Source: Planococcus citri
Taxonomy: Eukaryota > Arthropoda > Insecta > Hemiptera > Pseudococcidae
Length of the DNA: 64,000 nt
Reading direction: 5' to 3'
Assembly: GCF_950023065.1 (NCBI RefSeq)
Contig: NC_088677.1
Span: 21,845,230 to 21,909,229, forward strand
Shown: piece after piece, positions 32,001 through 38,530 of the stretch
Layout of the letters: the number at the start of each line of letters is the position of its first letter
Numbering within the stretch: position 1 is the stretch's first letter
Made by a program: the position numbers and the translations under genes
The notes under the pieces: model-generated
What the model saw: the letters and a program-made list of their open reading frames with translations, nothing else
Databases searched by the model: none
Told to the model about the DNA's origin: nothing

Positions 32001-32458
32001 TCATCTTCTGATTGTTCAGCATGAATTTCAGCAAGTAACCTGAGGTGTTGTTGAGCATGCACTTCGGTGAATTCTACTTCTAGTGGTGGGATTTGAGTCC
32101 ACTCCACTGTATTTAGACATAATTCTAGTTTTTGAGGCTCGAAATCCGGATCGGGTTCGTAATAATCCGGCATTTCACCACCTATTGATCCGATTGTCAA
32201 TTCCGGCGCTTGAACATTGAAAAGCTTTTTACTTTTGCTTTTTATATCATAATGGATATCAAAGCCGCTGAGTTCTGTTATCCATGCTGCAGCCTTTCTA
32301 TGCGTTTGAGTGAGAGTCTTGAATTTATCTACGATGGATTTTAGATCTGATCGAACGTGAATTTTTCGACCCATTAACCACATGGTTAATGAATGCATAA
32401 TTTTTACAAGAGTAAATTGTGAATAATTTTTGATGACTTTTAAACACATAGCTAGCAT
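29078..32458 (-). CDS. pol: Pol continuation: RNase H remnant, integrase with inserted RNase H1-like domain, AT-hook, acidic tail
   Basis: 1126 codons. Residues 10-45 are the second half of the gypsy RNase H (NYSQFTLVK, GRKIHVRSDLKS). The integrase zinc-binding region has H222-x4-H227 and C257-x2-C260. The DDE core has Asp289 (SVDIFGP), Asp352 (TDNASQF) and Glu387 (SSLVERTMR), spacing DD34E. A cellular RNase H1-type domain follows at about 500-645: ADGACSRNG, NNLAELIAIG, LYTDSNYAVKAI, MKNGWKNSRNKEVTHKELF, ADGLAKKA. Its usual catalytic-site His is Arg629. The integrase C-terminal GPY/F domain comes only after this (ENGDMVLL at about 695; KLYAKRSGPYIV about 717-728). The tail has a charged linker, an AT-hook (KRGRGRPRKQP, about 887-897) and a very acidic C-terminus. 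No ATG is needed if it is reached by frameshifting. Confidence 0.92.
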   Translation of the reverse strand: MLAMCLKVIKNYSQFTLVKIMHSLTMWLMGRKIHVRSDLKSIVDKFKTLTQTHRKAAAWITELSGFDIHYDIKSKSKKLFNVQAPELTIGSIGGEMPDYYEPDPDFEPQKLELCLNTVEWTQIPPLEVEFTEVHAQQHLRLLAEIHAEQSEDDFCKKIVIALKANHQPSEKQAIKSQNSKKRQYCLIPDQNNNEVLYRSYDEIHKVPVLPASLFRDTIDYLHVLYGHIGTAKLEMIFKRHYFRPNALSYIREITSSCIICKMNKNYVMRKVMEYAQIESFAIGSVLSVDIFGPVASRKGHPKYLLVTKDVFTKKVWLRTLFNIKTNSICKAMESVLDDIKNRGFKVEKVITDNASQFISNKWCILLRSYGIKIGHTTPYNPMSSLVERTMRIIGDKLRIKINTSFDLKRDHHGWYRHIEDIEQEINNTPTDDGFKPNEAWGIIDELAQGFATPDQTFDFKQGLKQLIENAAQNEFKSVTSKYLLENKLNKNDFTPDRDGHVRITADGACSRNGDDNAIAGIGICIKPEGNHNVSERISHPLFRNSNNLAELIAIGVGLQIMLYNGVKKLKLYTDSNYAVKAINQTVHTWMKNGWKNSRNKEVTHKELFKEILNLMSKFENCEILHVFARRFDYTNIIADGLAKKAVYTSEMQIQKIDEMSNRQVIENFIREKRHLRRIKEEYLFNKLHGDPTPLENGDMVLLTKHRHSSFERGTTGKLYAKRSGPYIVKGRPAHNCYIIESTHKNKFERFVNIRQLTLFLTKAQQTKLESDSMLKSKVDKRTMEEKIHEYLTTHEKELELDVDQEVELEPREYVIEKAAQVLKTRVQNAERDKRAENRNKKPENPDPQPTIPAKPPADQLVKVSSNSNTNQQGQMVPTNTSSEQPFKRGRGRPRKQPITPTGINACEIQNSDCSNEDKNDSQPLNSIFGNFAYSEENELLFDALNEFITESSDSDDDDDITKEISCIQKIYSQSEHFEDKPKNFNFMFGNFEQPKNYDKIKNEPISSETLPTNQISFGNYTPEKEINEIDFIPVKYEIDDGSDYDSEVYDSIYDYEYQLENIDDQIVSENETESNSESESELEEDEELEYVENLFRYYQSEESEQSDDKSNDDNETDDEYSSSEES

Positions 32459-34562
32459 ACATTACAATTACTTCCTCACCGTCGATTATTTGGTAGAGGA
32501 CAGCGTTCATTGCGTCGGGAGAGACAAACGTGTTCAAATAAAGATCCTCATTCTCTTTGGGAGGCATTAATTTAAAATTTTTCAAATATTCTGCCTTCAA
32601 TCTGGCAAATGCATCTTCGTGTTTTTGCTCCCAAAGAAAATCTTTATCTTTTTTCGCAAGTTCATAAAATGGTGCGAGTATTTGTTGATACTCTGGAATG
32701 AATCGTTGATACAGTCCAGTTAAACCAATCAACCGTAGCACTTCTGTGATGTTGACTAAAATAAATTTACCATTTTTAGTATGTTTTTTCTCGAATTCCA
32801 AAAATTTTTCAATTTTTCGCGATTGTTTGGCAATCGTGCCTTTTTCGATTAAAAACCCTAAATAATCAGTTCTTTCAATGAATAAAAATGTTTTTGTGGC
32901 ATTGAGAGTAAGACCTGCATCGCGTATACGTTCATAAGCCTTAAATAGACGCTCTCTAAGTTGATCGAAAGTTTTGCCAGCAACCTTTACATCATCTACA
33001 AATTTGTGAATTCCCTCAAGATCTCTGAATACTTCATTAATCATATGAATAAATTCTGCACTTGCAGTTTTTACACCGTAAGGCATTCTCAAAAATTCGT
33101 AGACTTGGCCATCAAGTTGGAAAGAAGTAAATTTGCAAGATTCTTCATCTAGAACCAACTGCCAAAATCCAGCAGTAAAATCTAAGGTGCAGAAGAACTC
33201 GTCATCTCCACCGTCGAAAATTATGCTTTCAATTGGAGGTGGCTCTGTCATGACATTTTGAAGAAAAACGTTCAATTCACAAGCATCTAAACAAATTCTG
33301 AGGTCACCTGATTTTTTTACTACTGGTTGCATGGTGTTGATATAAGGCGATTTTGAAGGTCTAACCATTTTACGTTTTATCATCCACTTTAAATTTTGCC
33401 TAATTTGATCCATAAGTCTTTTTGGAGGACGATATTTTTCCCCCACCCATTGTTTTAAATGATCATCACAGGGTTTAAAATTAAATTTTACTTTTTCCCC
33501 CTTATATTGACCTGGGTACTTACTATGAATCGGAGCAAAAATTGCAAACTGTTTGTACGTTTGATCAGCAGTTTCCTGCGTAATTTTGCCCTTTTCAGCC
33601 AAAATGTTCAAATTTTTACGTAAATTTTTCAAATAAATTTCAGCATGGTTATCCATTTCAACATCTATGTGCATATTGGTGGTATTAGCGGTATACTGAG
33701 CTGTATCGTATACGATTTCATTTTCGTATGCTTCAACGTGACGACATTCACATATTCGCATTGCACCTTGGAACGTGCTTGCATCCAAAAACTTCAAAGT
33801 TCTACGTTTTTTGGCATTCGGTTGACAAAAAGCGTATCCTCCTTTGAATACGTTTTGAATACTTAAGATTATCATGGATAACCTACCAATGATCGCAGTA
33901 TGGTGTGGTGTATCCATTACGTAAAAGGGTATTCGTAATCTAATATCGTCGAAAAATAAACTGACCAAAACCATACATGACATGGAATCAACAATATTTC
34001 CATTTGCCATTCTTAGCTTGACAGGGCGATTTAATAAAATATATTTTATGGCTTCAGGATGATTTTTCGTTAAATACGACACTGTTGATTTTGCCAAAAC
34101 ATTCGGTAGTGCACCTGTGTCAAGTAAGACAGCGAGTTGTTCATTTATGGTTTCCGTTTGTTTACCTATTCCCAATGCAACAACGTGAGATTGATCTTGT
34201 TCTGTTGTCATTGCATCAGGAATTTGAGATCTTTCTAAATCACTCATATCGTGTTCTTTGACGATGTTAGTGTAATCAATGTTATCGATAAAATTAATAT
34301 TATTCATAGGATAGATACCTTTAAAACTACCTTGTAAAATAGGTTCAATCGGAGCTGATTTATGTTCCACTTCAAAAAATTTAGTAGGACAATGAGTTTC
34401 CGAAAATTCAGCCAATTCTTTTTCAGCCTTCAGAGGATCTTCTTTTGGAACATCCTCTGGTTCTGGTTCGGATTCTTTGGCTTCTCTTGGTTCAAAAAGT
34501 TCTTTAATATACAATTCGTTATCTTTTGTGAGATTTGTAATTTTCCCAAGGTTTTGGGTCAT
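32325..34562 (-). CDS. pol: Protease-reverse transcriptase part of pol
   Basis: 745 codons from ATG 34562, which directly follows an in-frame TAA. A charged N-terminus precedes an aspartic protease: LLDTGALPNV (DTG at 148-150) and flap/partner HTAIIGRLS (about 222-229). RT follows at about 380-590: YINTMQPVVKKSGDLRICLD, LDFTAGFWQL (Asp 461), FLRMPYGVKTA and the catalytic FVDD at 521-524 (a YVDD variant). Thumb/connection motifs are YLGFLIEKGTI and LTGLYQRFIPEY. Residues 674-710 begin a gypsy-type RNase H whose first catalytic Asp is replaced (LNTFVSPDAMNAVLYQ). The frame then ends in unrelated residues, and the rest of this RNase H continues in the +1 frame (next ORF). It overlaps the SGNH frame by 44 nt, in +1 relation. 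Confidence 0.93.
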   Translation of the reverse strand: MTQNLGKITNLTKDNELYIKELFEPREAKESEPEPEDVPKEDPLKAEKELAEFSETHCPTKFFEVEHKSAPIEPILQGSFKGIYPMNNINFIDNIDYTNIVKEHDMSDLERSQIPDAMTTEQDQSHVVALGIGKQTETINEQLAVLLDTGALPNVLAKSTVSYLTKNHPEAIKYILLNRPVKLRMANGNIVDSMSCMVLVSLFFDDIRLRIPFYVMDTPHHTAIIGRLSMIILSIQNVFKGGYAFCQPNAKKRRTLKFLDASTFQGAMRICECRHVEAYENEIVYDTAQYTANTTNMHIDVEMDNHAEIYLKNLRKNLNILAEKGKITQETADQTYKQFAIFAPIHSKYPGQYKGEKVKFNFKPCDDHLKQWVGEKYRPPKRLMDQIRQNLKWMIKRKMVRPSKSPYINTMQPVVKKSGDLRICLDACELNVFLQNVMTEPPPIESIIFDGGDDEFFCTLDFTAGFWQLVLDEESCKFTSFQLDGQVYEFLRMPYGVKTASAEFIHMINEVFRDLEGIHKFVDDVKVAGKTFDQLRERLFKAYERIRDAGLTLNATKTFLFIERTDYLGFLIEKGTIAKQSRKIEKFLEFEKKHTKNGKFILVNITEVLRLIGLTGLYQRFIPEYQQILAPFYELAKKDKDFLWEQKHEDAFARLKAEYLKNFKLMPPKENEDLYLNTFVSPDAMNAVLYQIIDGEEVIVMYASYVFKSHQKLFTIYSCKNYAFINHVVNGSKNSRSIRSKIHRR

Positions 34563-35433
34563 TTAAAGGATCCCCTACTGGTATTTTACAATTACGTGAA
34601 ATATTATCTAAAACTTTTTGGGAATTTTTGCCCATGTATTGAATATTTTCAGGGATAAATAACAAAGTACCATCCTTAGCTTCTTGACGTTTTTGGGCTC
34701 TAAGATGACGTTTTTCACAAATTTCTTTGAACTCTTTTTGTTTTTGTTCAATTTTTTTATTGTGTGCTATCAACTCCGACATCTCCTTATTTAAAGCTGT
34801 CACCACCTCCTCATATGTAAAAATTTTTGGAAAATATTTTTTACAATTCATCGAGTAGTGAAACTTTTCTTCTATAGGTATGAGATCGCGATTTTTATCA
34901 ACAATTGGGCTTTCATAATTTTTACCTTGTCTTACAGCTGCTTCTGTTTGACAATAAACAAAAGATGGTGATTTCCAAAATATAATGCGAGGATCCCTTG
35001 TGAAGGATGCTAGCATTTGACAATATATGGCGTGTCTTGATAACGATACACCCTTATCACCTGCGCATTTTGGTTTTACAAAAGGAGGTAAAATTATAAT
35101 TTGTTTTGCCCCACGACTGCATAATAAATTCAGAATATTTTGGACTTCTCTACCTATTATTTCGTAAGGTTTTTTACTATGATTATATTCTATTTGAGCT
35201 AATCCTATTACAAACTTATCTTTTTCGAATTTCGTTTCTTTTAAAATTGAATATAATCGGGGGAGTGAAATTTGGTCACGTAGGTATGGTGGCATCTCTA
35301 CGTGAGTCCCTAATTCGTGTCTTTGAGCCACGAATGCGAGACCGTCACCAATAAAGACATAATCAGAAAATTGGGACAAATTTGGGCCTGGTGACGACTC
35401 GCTAGGTTTAGGCCCTTTGCCTAGCGTTTGTCG
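34519..35433 (-). CDS. SGNH-hydrolase-like domain, expressed as a gag fusion by -1 frameshifting
   Basis: About 305 codons from the slippery site to the stop at 34519. The first in-frame ATG lies after the first motif, so translation must come from gag. The fold signature reads YVFIGDGLAF (block I, GDS changed to GDG), a helix, KFVIGLAQIEYN (block III-like), LNLLCSRGAKQIIILPPF (strand of the SGNH fold), then a long C-terminal region with EEKFHYSM (possible remnant of the DxxH block) and a charged Lys/Glu helix. The nucleophile Ser is missing, so it may be a non-catalytic SGNH-like module or use another residue. It sits where betaretroviruses carry dUTPase, between gag and protease. A paralogous-looking domain is at the 3' end of the element. 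The SGNH assignment is by motif pattern only. Confidence 0.6.
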   Translation of the reverse strand, partial: RQTLGKGPKPSESSPGPNLSQFSDYVFIGDGLAFVAQRHELGTHVEMPPYLRDQISLPRLYSILKETKFEKDKFVIGLAQIEYNHSKKPYEIIGREVQNILNLLCSRGAKQIIILPPFVKPKCAGDKGVSLSRHAIYCQMLASFTRDPRIIFWKSPSFVYCQTEAAVRQGKNYESPIVDKNRDLIPIEEKFHYSMNCKKYFPKIFTYEEVVTALNKEMSELIAHNKKIEQKQKEFKEICEKRHLRAQKRQEAKDGTLLFIPENIQYMGKNSQKVLDNISRNCKIPVGDPLNDPKPWENYKSHKR

Positions 35434-35439
35434 TTTCCC
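35384..35439 (-). promoter_or_regulatory. -1 programmed frameshift signal: slippery GGGAAAC plus H-type pseudoknot
   Basis: On the minus strand, gag codons AAG GGA AAC contain G_GGA_AAC, a perfect X_XXY_YYZ slippery heptamer (35439-35433). A 6-nt spacer GACAAA (35432-35427) follows, then stem 1 CGCTAGG (35426-35420) pairing perfectly with CCTAGCG (35406-35400). The loop contains GGGCCT (35415-35410), which pairs perfectly with AGGCCC (35389-35384) as stem 2. Loop lengths are 4, 3 and 10 nt, all suitable for an H-type pseudoknot. The -1 shift leads straight into the SGNH-like frame, which has no ATG before its first conserved motif. Spacer, stems and frame all agree, so this is a strong prediction. 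Confidence 0.92.
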
Positions 35440-36971
35440 TTTTCCGTTTCGGTGGTAGGAGGGGGAGGAGGTGGATCGGCATTATCATCAGTATTATTAT
35501 TATTACTAGAATTATCGTCATTACCTGTATCGACTTTGTTGATATCGTTGAAGAATTTCTTCGCATCATTCTTGAATCCTTTGCCAGCCATACCTCCTTT
35601 GTTGCCTTGTTGATCGCGGTTGTCTTTCTTAAAGTTGTCATGGAATCTCATTTTTTTAACATTCGAATCCCTACGAACTTTCGATAATCGATTAATATAC
35701 GCGGTTAATTCGACTAAATTGCTAACACCTGGATCAACTCCATCAGGCAAGACAGTATTTGGAATTTTTGATAAAATATTTGAAATGATCATCGTTTCAG
35801 TTAGAATTTCCATGTTTTTCATGGATGAAATCCATTTTTCAAAGATCATCGACATACTACGTGTGTCTTTTGCGATTTGCAAATGATCTCTGAAGAATGC
35901 CAAAGCTTCTTGCTGAATTTCTAACGACCAAAATTCGTCAAAGAAAAATTCTTTCATTTTATCAAATTCATCAACATCTGATTTTGAGTCAATCCAGTGT
36001 TTGCTATTGGACACATTAATGAGACCACGAAAAATGAGACATTTTTGAGATTCATGTATGTTGATGGTTGACGTGTAGCTTTCGAAGCGACCAACAAAAT
36101 GATGAGGAAAATACTTGTTTGAATTATCGAAATTTACACCGAATTTTTCCAACGATGATGGTTCGATGGTGATTGTCTTTTTATTGTTGTTATTATTGCC
36201 ATGACCACCGTTGCAACGAATTCCTTGATTGAGCTTTTCAGTATTTTGAGTACACTGGAGGGTTAAAGCTTGAATCGTGTTGATCATCTCACCGGTGCAT
36301 TCCACAGCTTGAGTAATATGATTATCAACTTTCGTGTTTAAATTCGCGATATTTTGATTGGTTAACTCACGAAATCCACTCAAAGCTGCTGCATTGGCTT
36401 CATCAGCTTGCTCCAAAGTTCTCACCTCGTTGGTGACACATTGATTCAAATTGGTAATATCATCCGCATTTTTGGTAGCTGATAGAAGTAGTTGTTGATG
36501 AAGAGCTTTGAGACGTTCAATGCCTTCATTATGATCAAGCACAGTTGGAATTAAGCCGGTGGTGATGAAATCGTTACTCATTTTAATTTGATCTTGCACC
36601 TCTCTGTGATTATTTTCCACTCGACGATGGATATAATCATTGTGGGTGTTTTGGGCAGCTTGATAATCTTGCATAGCAACACCAACTGCAGCAATTGCAT
36701 TGCTGTTATTAGTCACAGTTTCACCTATCGTAACTGAAAGTTGACTCAATCGTTGGATCGCAGCATTATTAGTAGCAATATCATTGGTATTTTGGCGAAT
36801 ACCAGCCTCTGCTTCATCGGCACGAGCGCCTAGTGCATTTTTGTAATATTGCACATATTGCTTGTTTTTACGAAGCACATCTTTAATGTCGAAATTATCA
36901 GCTTCTGGAATTATCGGTTCGTCAGGCACTGGTCCGAATTGCGGAAAACGATTTTCGTGATTTTGAGCCAT
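35421..36971 (-). CDS. gag: Gag polyprotein with long coiled coil, no zinc knuckle
   Basis: First ATG at 36971 (MAQNHENRF); the frame is open back to 37061 without an ATG. About 516 residues. In order: a short N-terminus; about 200 Asn/Ala/Gln-rich residues with heptad-like hydrophobics (about 60-250), predicted helical coiled coil; an Asn run; then a capsid-like helical region (about 290-455) with FVGRFESYTSTI, LIFRGLI, HWIDS and FRDHL, resembling the retrotransposon gag fold by pattern. A basic Gly/Lys/Asn tail (GNKGGMAGKGFK) stands in for a CCHC zinc knuckle, which is absent. The protein ends with an acidic Asn/Asp stretch and six prolines. The stop TAG at 35421-35423 lies inside a pseudoknot stem of the -1 frameshift signal, so a fraction of product should be gag-SGNH fusion. 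Confidence 0.85.
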   Translation of the reverse strand: MAQNHENRFPQFGPVPDEPIIPEADNFDIKDVLRKNKQYVQYYKNALGARADEAEAGIRQNTNDIATNNAAIQRLSQLSVTIGETVTNNSNAIAAVGVAMQDYQAAQNTHNDYIHRRVENNHREVQDQIKMSNDFITTGLIPTVLDHNEGIERLKALHQQLLLSATKNADDITNLNQCVTNEVRTLEQADEANAAALSGFRELTNQNIANLNTKVDNHITQAVECTGEMINTIQALTLQCTQNTEKLNQGIRCNGGHGNNNNNKKTITIEPSSLEKFGVNFDNSNKYFPHHFVGRFESYTSTINIHESQKCLIFRGLINVSNSKHWIDSKSDVDEFDKMKEFFFDEFWSLEIQQEALAFFRDHLQIAKDTRSMSMIFEKWISSMKNMEILTETMIISNILSKIPNTVLPDGVDPGVSNLVELTAYINRLSKVRRDSNVKKMRFHDNFKKDNRDQQGNKGGMAGKGFKNDAKKFFNDINKVDTGNDDNSSNNNNTDDNADPPPPPPTTETEKGNDKR

Positions 36972-37061
36972 TCTTGGAGGGCTAAATTCGGCACTAGAAT
37001 CGCTAATAAATCGTGGCAAAGTTACCTGTTGAATATTTGTTCGATTCAAATCGTATGAATC

Positions 37062-37364
37062 CTAGCAGAGCGATGGAGCGGTGAACTGAGGTAATGGCTT
37101 TGGCACAGGATTGATCGGCGTGAAGATTTGTTGAGGTTTGATGTCACGTTGAATTCCAGATGACGATGGCTTCGGCGTTGATGTGTTAAAAACGAACGGT
37201 TGATTCGCGGATGAAACCGGATTCGCGATCGATTTTTTACACACGGATTTTTTCGAATTTAATCGGCGTTGTTTATTTGCTAAACTATCGCGAGTTTGAG
37301 GTGCGGTACGTTTACGAACGCGGTAGGGGCGGGGAATGACGAAATCTTCTTCACTACTAGACAT
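37062..37364 (-). CDS. Small basic N-terminal ORF, in frame with gag across one TAG
   Basis: A 100-codon ORF starting at ATG 37364 (MSSSEEDF...) with a basic, nuclear-localisation-like stretch (RVRKRTAP, then NKQRRLNSKK) and a Pro/Ser-rich tail. It ends in TAG at 37062-37064. Beyond the stop the same frame runs open through the whole of gag. It could be a separate leader peptide, an N-terminal gag extension made by stop readthrough, or an extension opened by one mutation. No homologous family is recognised. Because the two LTRs are identical, a chance inactivating mutation is possible but not favoured. Confidence 0.5.
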   Translation of the reverse strand: MSSSEEDFVIPRPYRVRKRTAPQTRDSLANKQRRLNSKKSVCKKSIANPVSSANQPFVFNTSTPKPSSSGIQRDIKPQQIFTPINPVPKPLPQFTAPSLC

Positions 37365-37871
37365 AAAATCAATTTGCGAAAAGAAAACGATAAATTTCCA
37401 CTAAAAATTCACAAGTTCAAAAAAGCACAGAAATAGAACAAACACTCGACAGAACGATCGAATACATAATGGCTGAAACTTATTGCAACGAGTTCAGAAA
37501 TGTTCATAAAAAGATAACAGCCACTTTTGGTCGGATGTTTTAACCTTGAACCGAACTATTCACTAGCACTAGGTACTACCTTGTTTGATCGTGAAAACTA
37601 GGCACTAGCAGACACGATACACGATGAATTTTGAACAAAAATTCACAAAACGACTAGAATTTTTTTGTTCACAAGTTCAAGAATTTTCCCTTAAACTATA
37701 CACATTCGACTTTTGTAATAAATACATGATTTTTATACACGAAAATAACTACAAAATGACTAGAAAAATACACATGTGGAGGAAATTTTTACAATGCAAA
37801 TATATACACGCACGAGGTACCTGTTCACACTCACACAAAATACAAAATTTCAGTCACACATGCCCTTAAAA
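37365..37871 (-). other. 5' leader of the retrotransposon
   Basis: About 500 nt between the PBS and the first ATG (37364), with no ORF. Candidate splice donors on the minus strand are CAG|GTACCT (intron from 37820) and AAG|GTAGTA near 37580. Either could supply a leader exon to the downstream ORFs that appear to be preceded by acceptors. Donor strength is judged by eye only. Confidence 0.4.
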
Positions 37872-37889
37872 CCGAATTTTCGGGCGCCA
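37872..37889 (-). other. Primer binding site, tRNA-Lys-like
   Basis: Two bases after the 5' LTR the element-sense sequence is TGGCGCCCGAAAATTCGG. TGGCGCC plus CGA matches the complement of the 3' end of lysine tRNAs, which is widely used by Ty3/gypsy elements and lentiviruses. The last eight bases diverge from the usual tRNA-Lys arm, so the exact tRNA is uncertain. Confidence 0.7.
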
Positions 37890-37891
37890 AA

Positions 37892-38316
37892 TGTGAGAGG
37901 AGGGAGAGTATTACTTAACTGAAGCCGAATAGATGATAATATATCAAGTTTACCGTATAATTGTAGATCAAAAGACCATACCCACTTTTATTACCTAAGG
38001 ACAGAGTAATTAATAAGCTTCAAGTTCGTCATTCCCAAACTCACAGAGTAGTAATCAATAACACTACGCGTTTGTGCTTTAACTGATTTAATTACACGAA
38101 TATATTCGAATTTTCCGAAGCTTAACAAATTTTCCGAATAATCATACTTGTCGCGAATCACACGAACTCGCACCAAGACGATTCAAAAAGACACTTAATA
38201 CTGAAGTTGGTTATCAGAATAATGTACAAAGTACATTATTCTTCACCCCCCGAAGGGAAAAGAGAGGAAACACAGCTAGTTACACTAGCAGTGTGGCCAT
38301 ATTCCTGCCTGTAACA
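37892..38316 (-). repeat. 5' LTR of the retrotransposon
   Basis: This is the upstream LTR in element sense and should carry the promoter. An arthropod-type initiator TCAGT lies at 38200-38204 on the minus strand. The R-region poly(A) signal is at 37987-37992. The outer flank begins CACT and then continues the same satellite that ends at 20908, so the empty site would read across GACCACTTTCGGC. Confidence 0.97.
38200..38204 (-). promoter_or_regulatory. Candidate initiator (TCAGT) in 5' LTR
   Basis: TCAGT matches the arthropod Inr consensus, about 112 bp into the LTR in element sense. A GGTGC about 29 nt downstream matches four of five positions of a downstream promoter element. No TATA box is evident. 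This is inferred from motif match alone. Confidence 0.35.
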
Positions 38317-38530
38317 CACTTTCGGCTATTATGTGACGAAAAACTGTAATTTCTGAGAATTAGAGAAATTAAAGCTTTTTTAAAATTTTTACTAGAAATA
38401 AAACTTTTTGACAATTTTGGCACAAATGAGACTTTCTGACAATTTTAACAGAACTTTTGACTTCTTTTTGGTAATTTAGGCAAAAAAATGCTGAATTGTT
38501 AATACTTAAATTTGGTTTAATTTTGTGCTG
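38317..38530 (+). repeat. Satellite continued, right of the LTR element
   Basis: Immediately after the target duplication the GACAATTTTGGCA family resumes (CTTTTTGACAATTTTGGCAC, GACTTTCTGACAATTTT) and fades by about 38530. This proves the element inserted into the array present at 18600-20908. Confidence 0.75.

Larger units (their letters stand above)
20909..38316 (-). mobile_element. Giant Ty3/gypsy-type LTR retrotransposon, 17.4 kb
   Basis: Bounded by two 425-bp LTRs that read identically by eye, with TG...CA ends and the 4-bp duplication CACT on both sides (20905-20908 and 38317-38320). In its own (minus) sense it has a PBS at 37889-37872 and a PPT next to the 3' LTR. Genes in order: small basic ORF 37364-37062; gag 36971-35421; SGNH-like frame 35433-34519; protease-RT 34562-32325; RNase H/integrase 32458-29078; an ORF with one in-frame stop 28924-28124; four small ORFs 27312-25329; RING/SGNH-like ORF 25179-23389. 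The RT-RNase H-integrase order is that of Ty3/gypsy. At 17.4 kb it is about two to three times the usual length, with the excess in pol extensions and 3' accessory genes. LTR identity implies a recent insertion. Confidence 0.95.
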
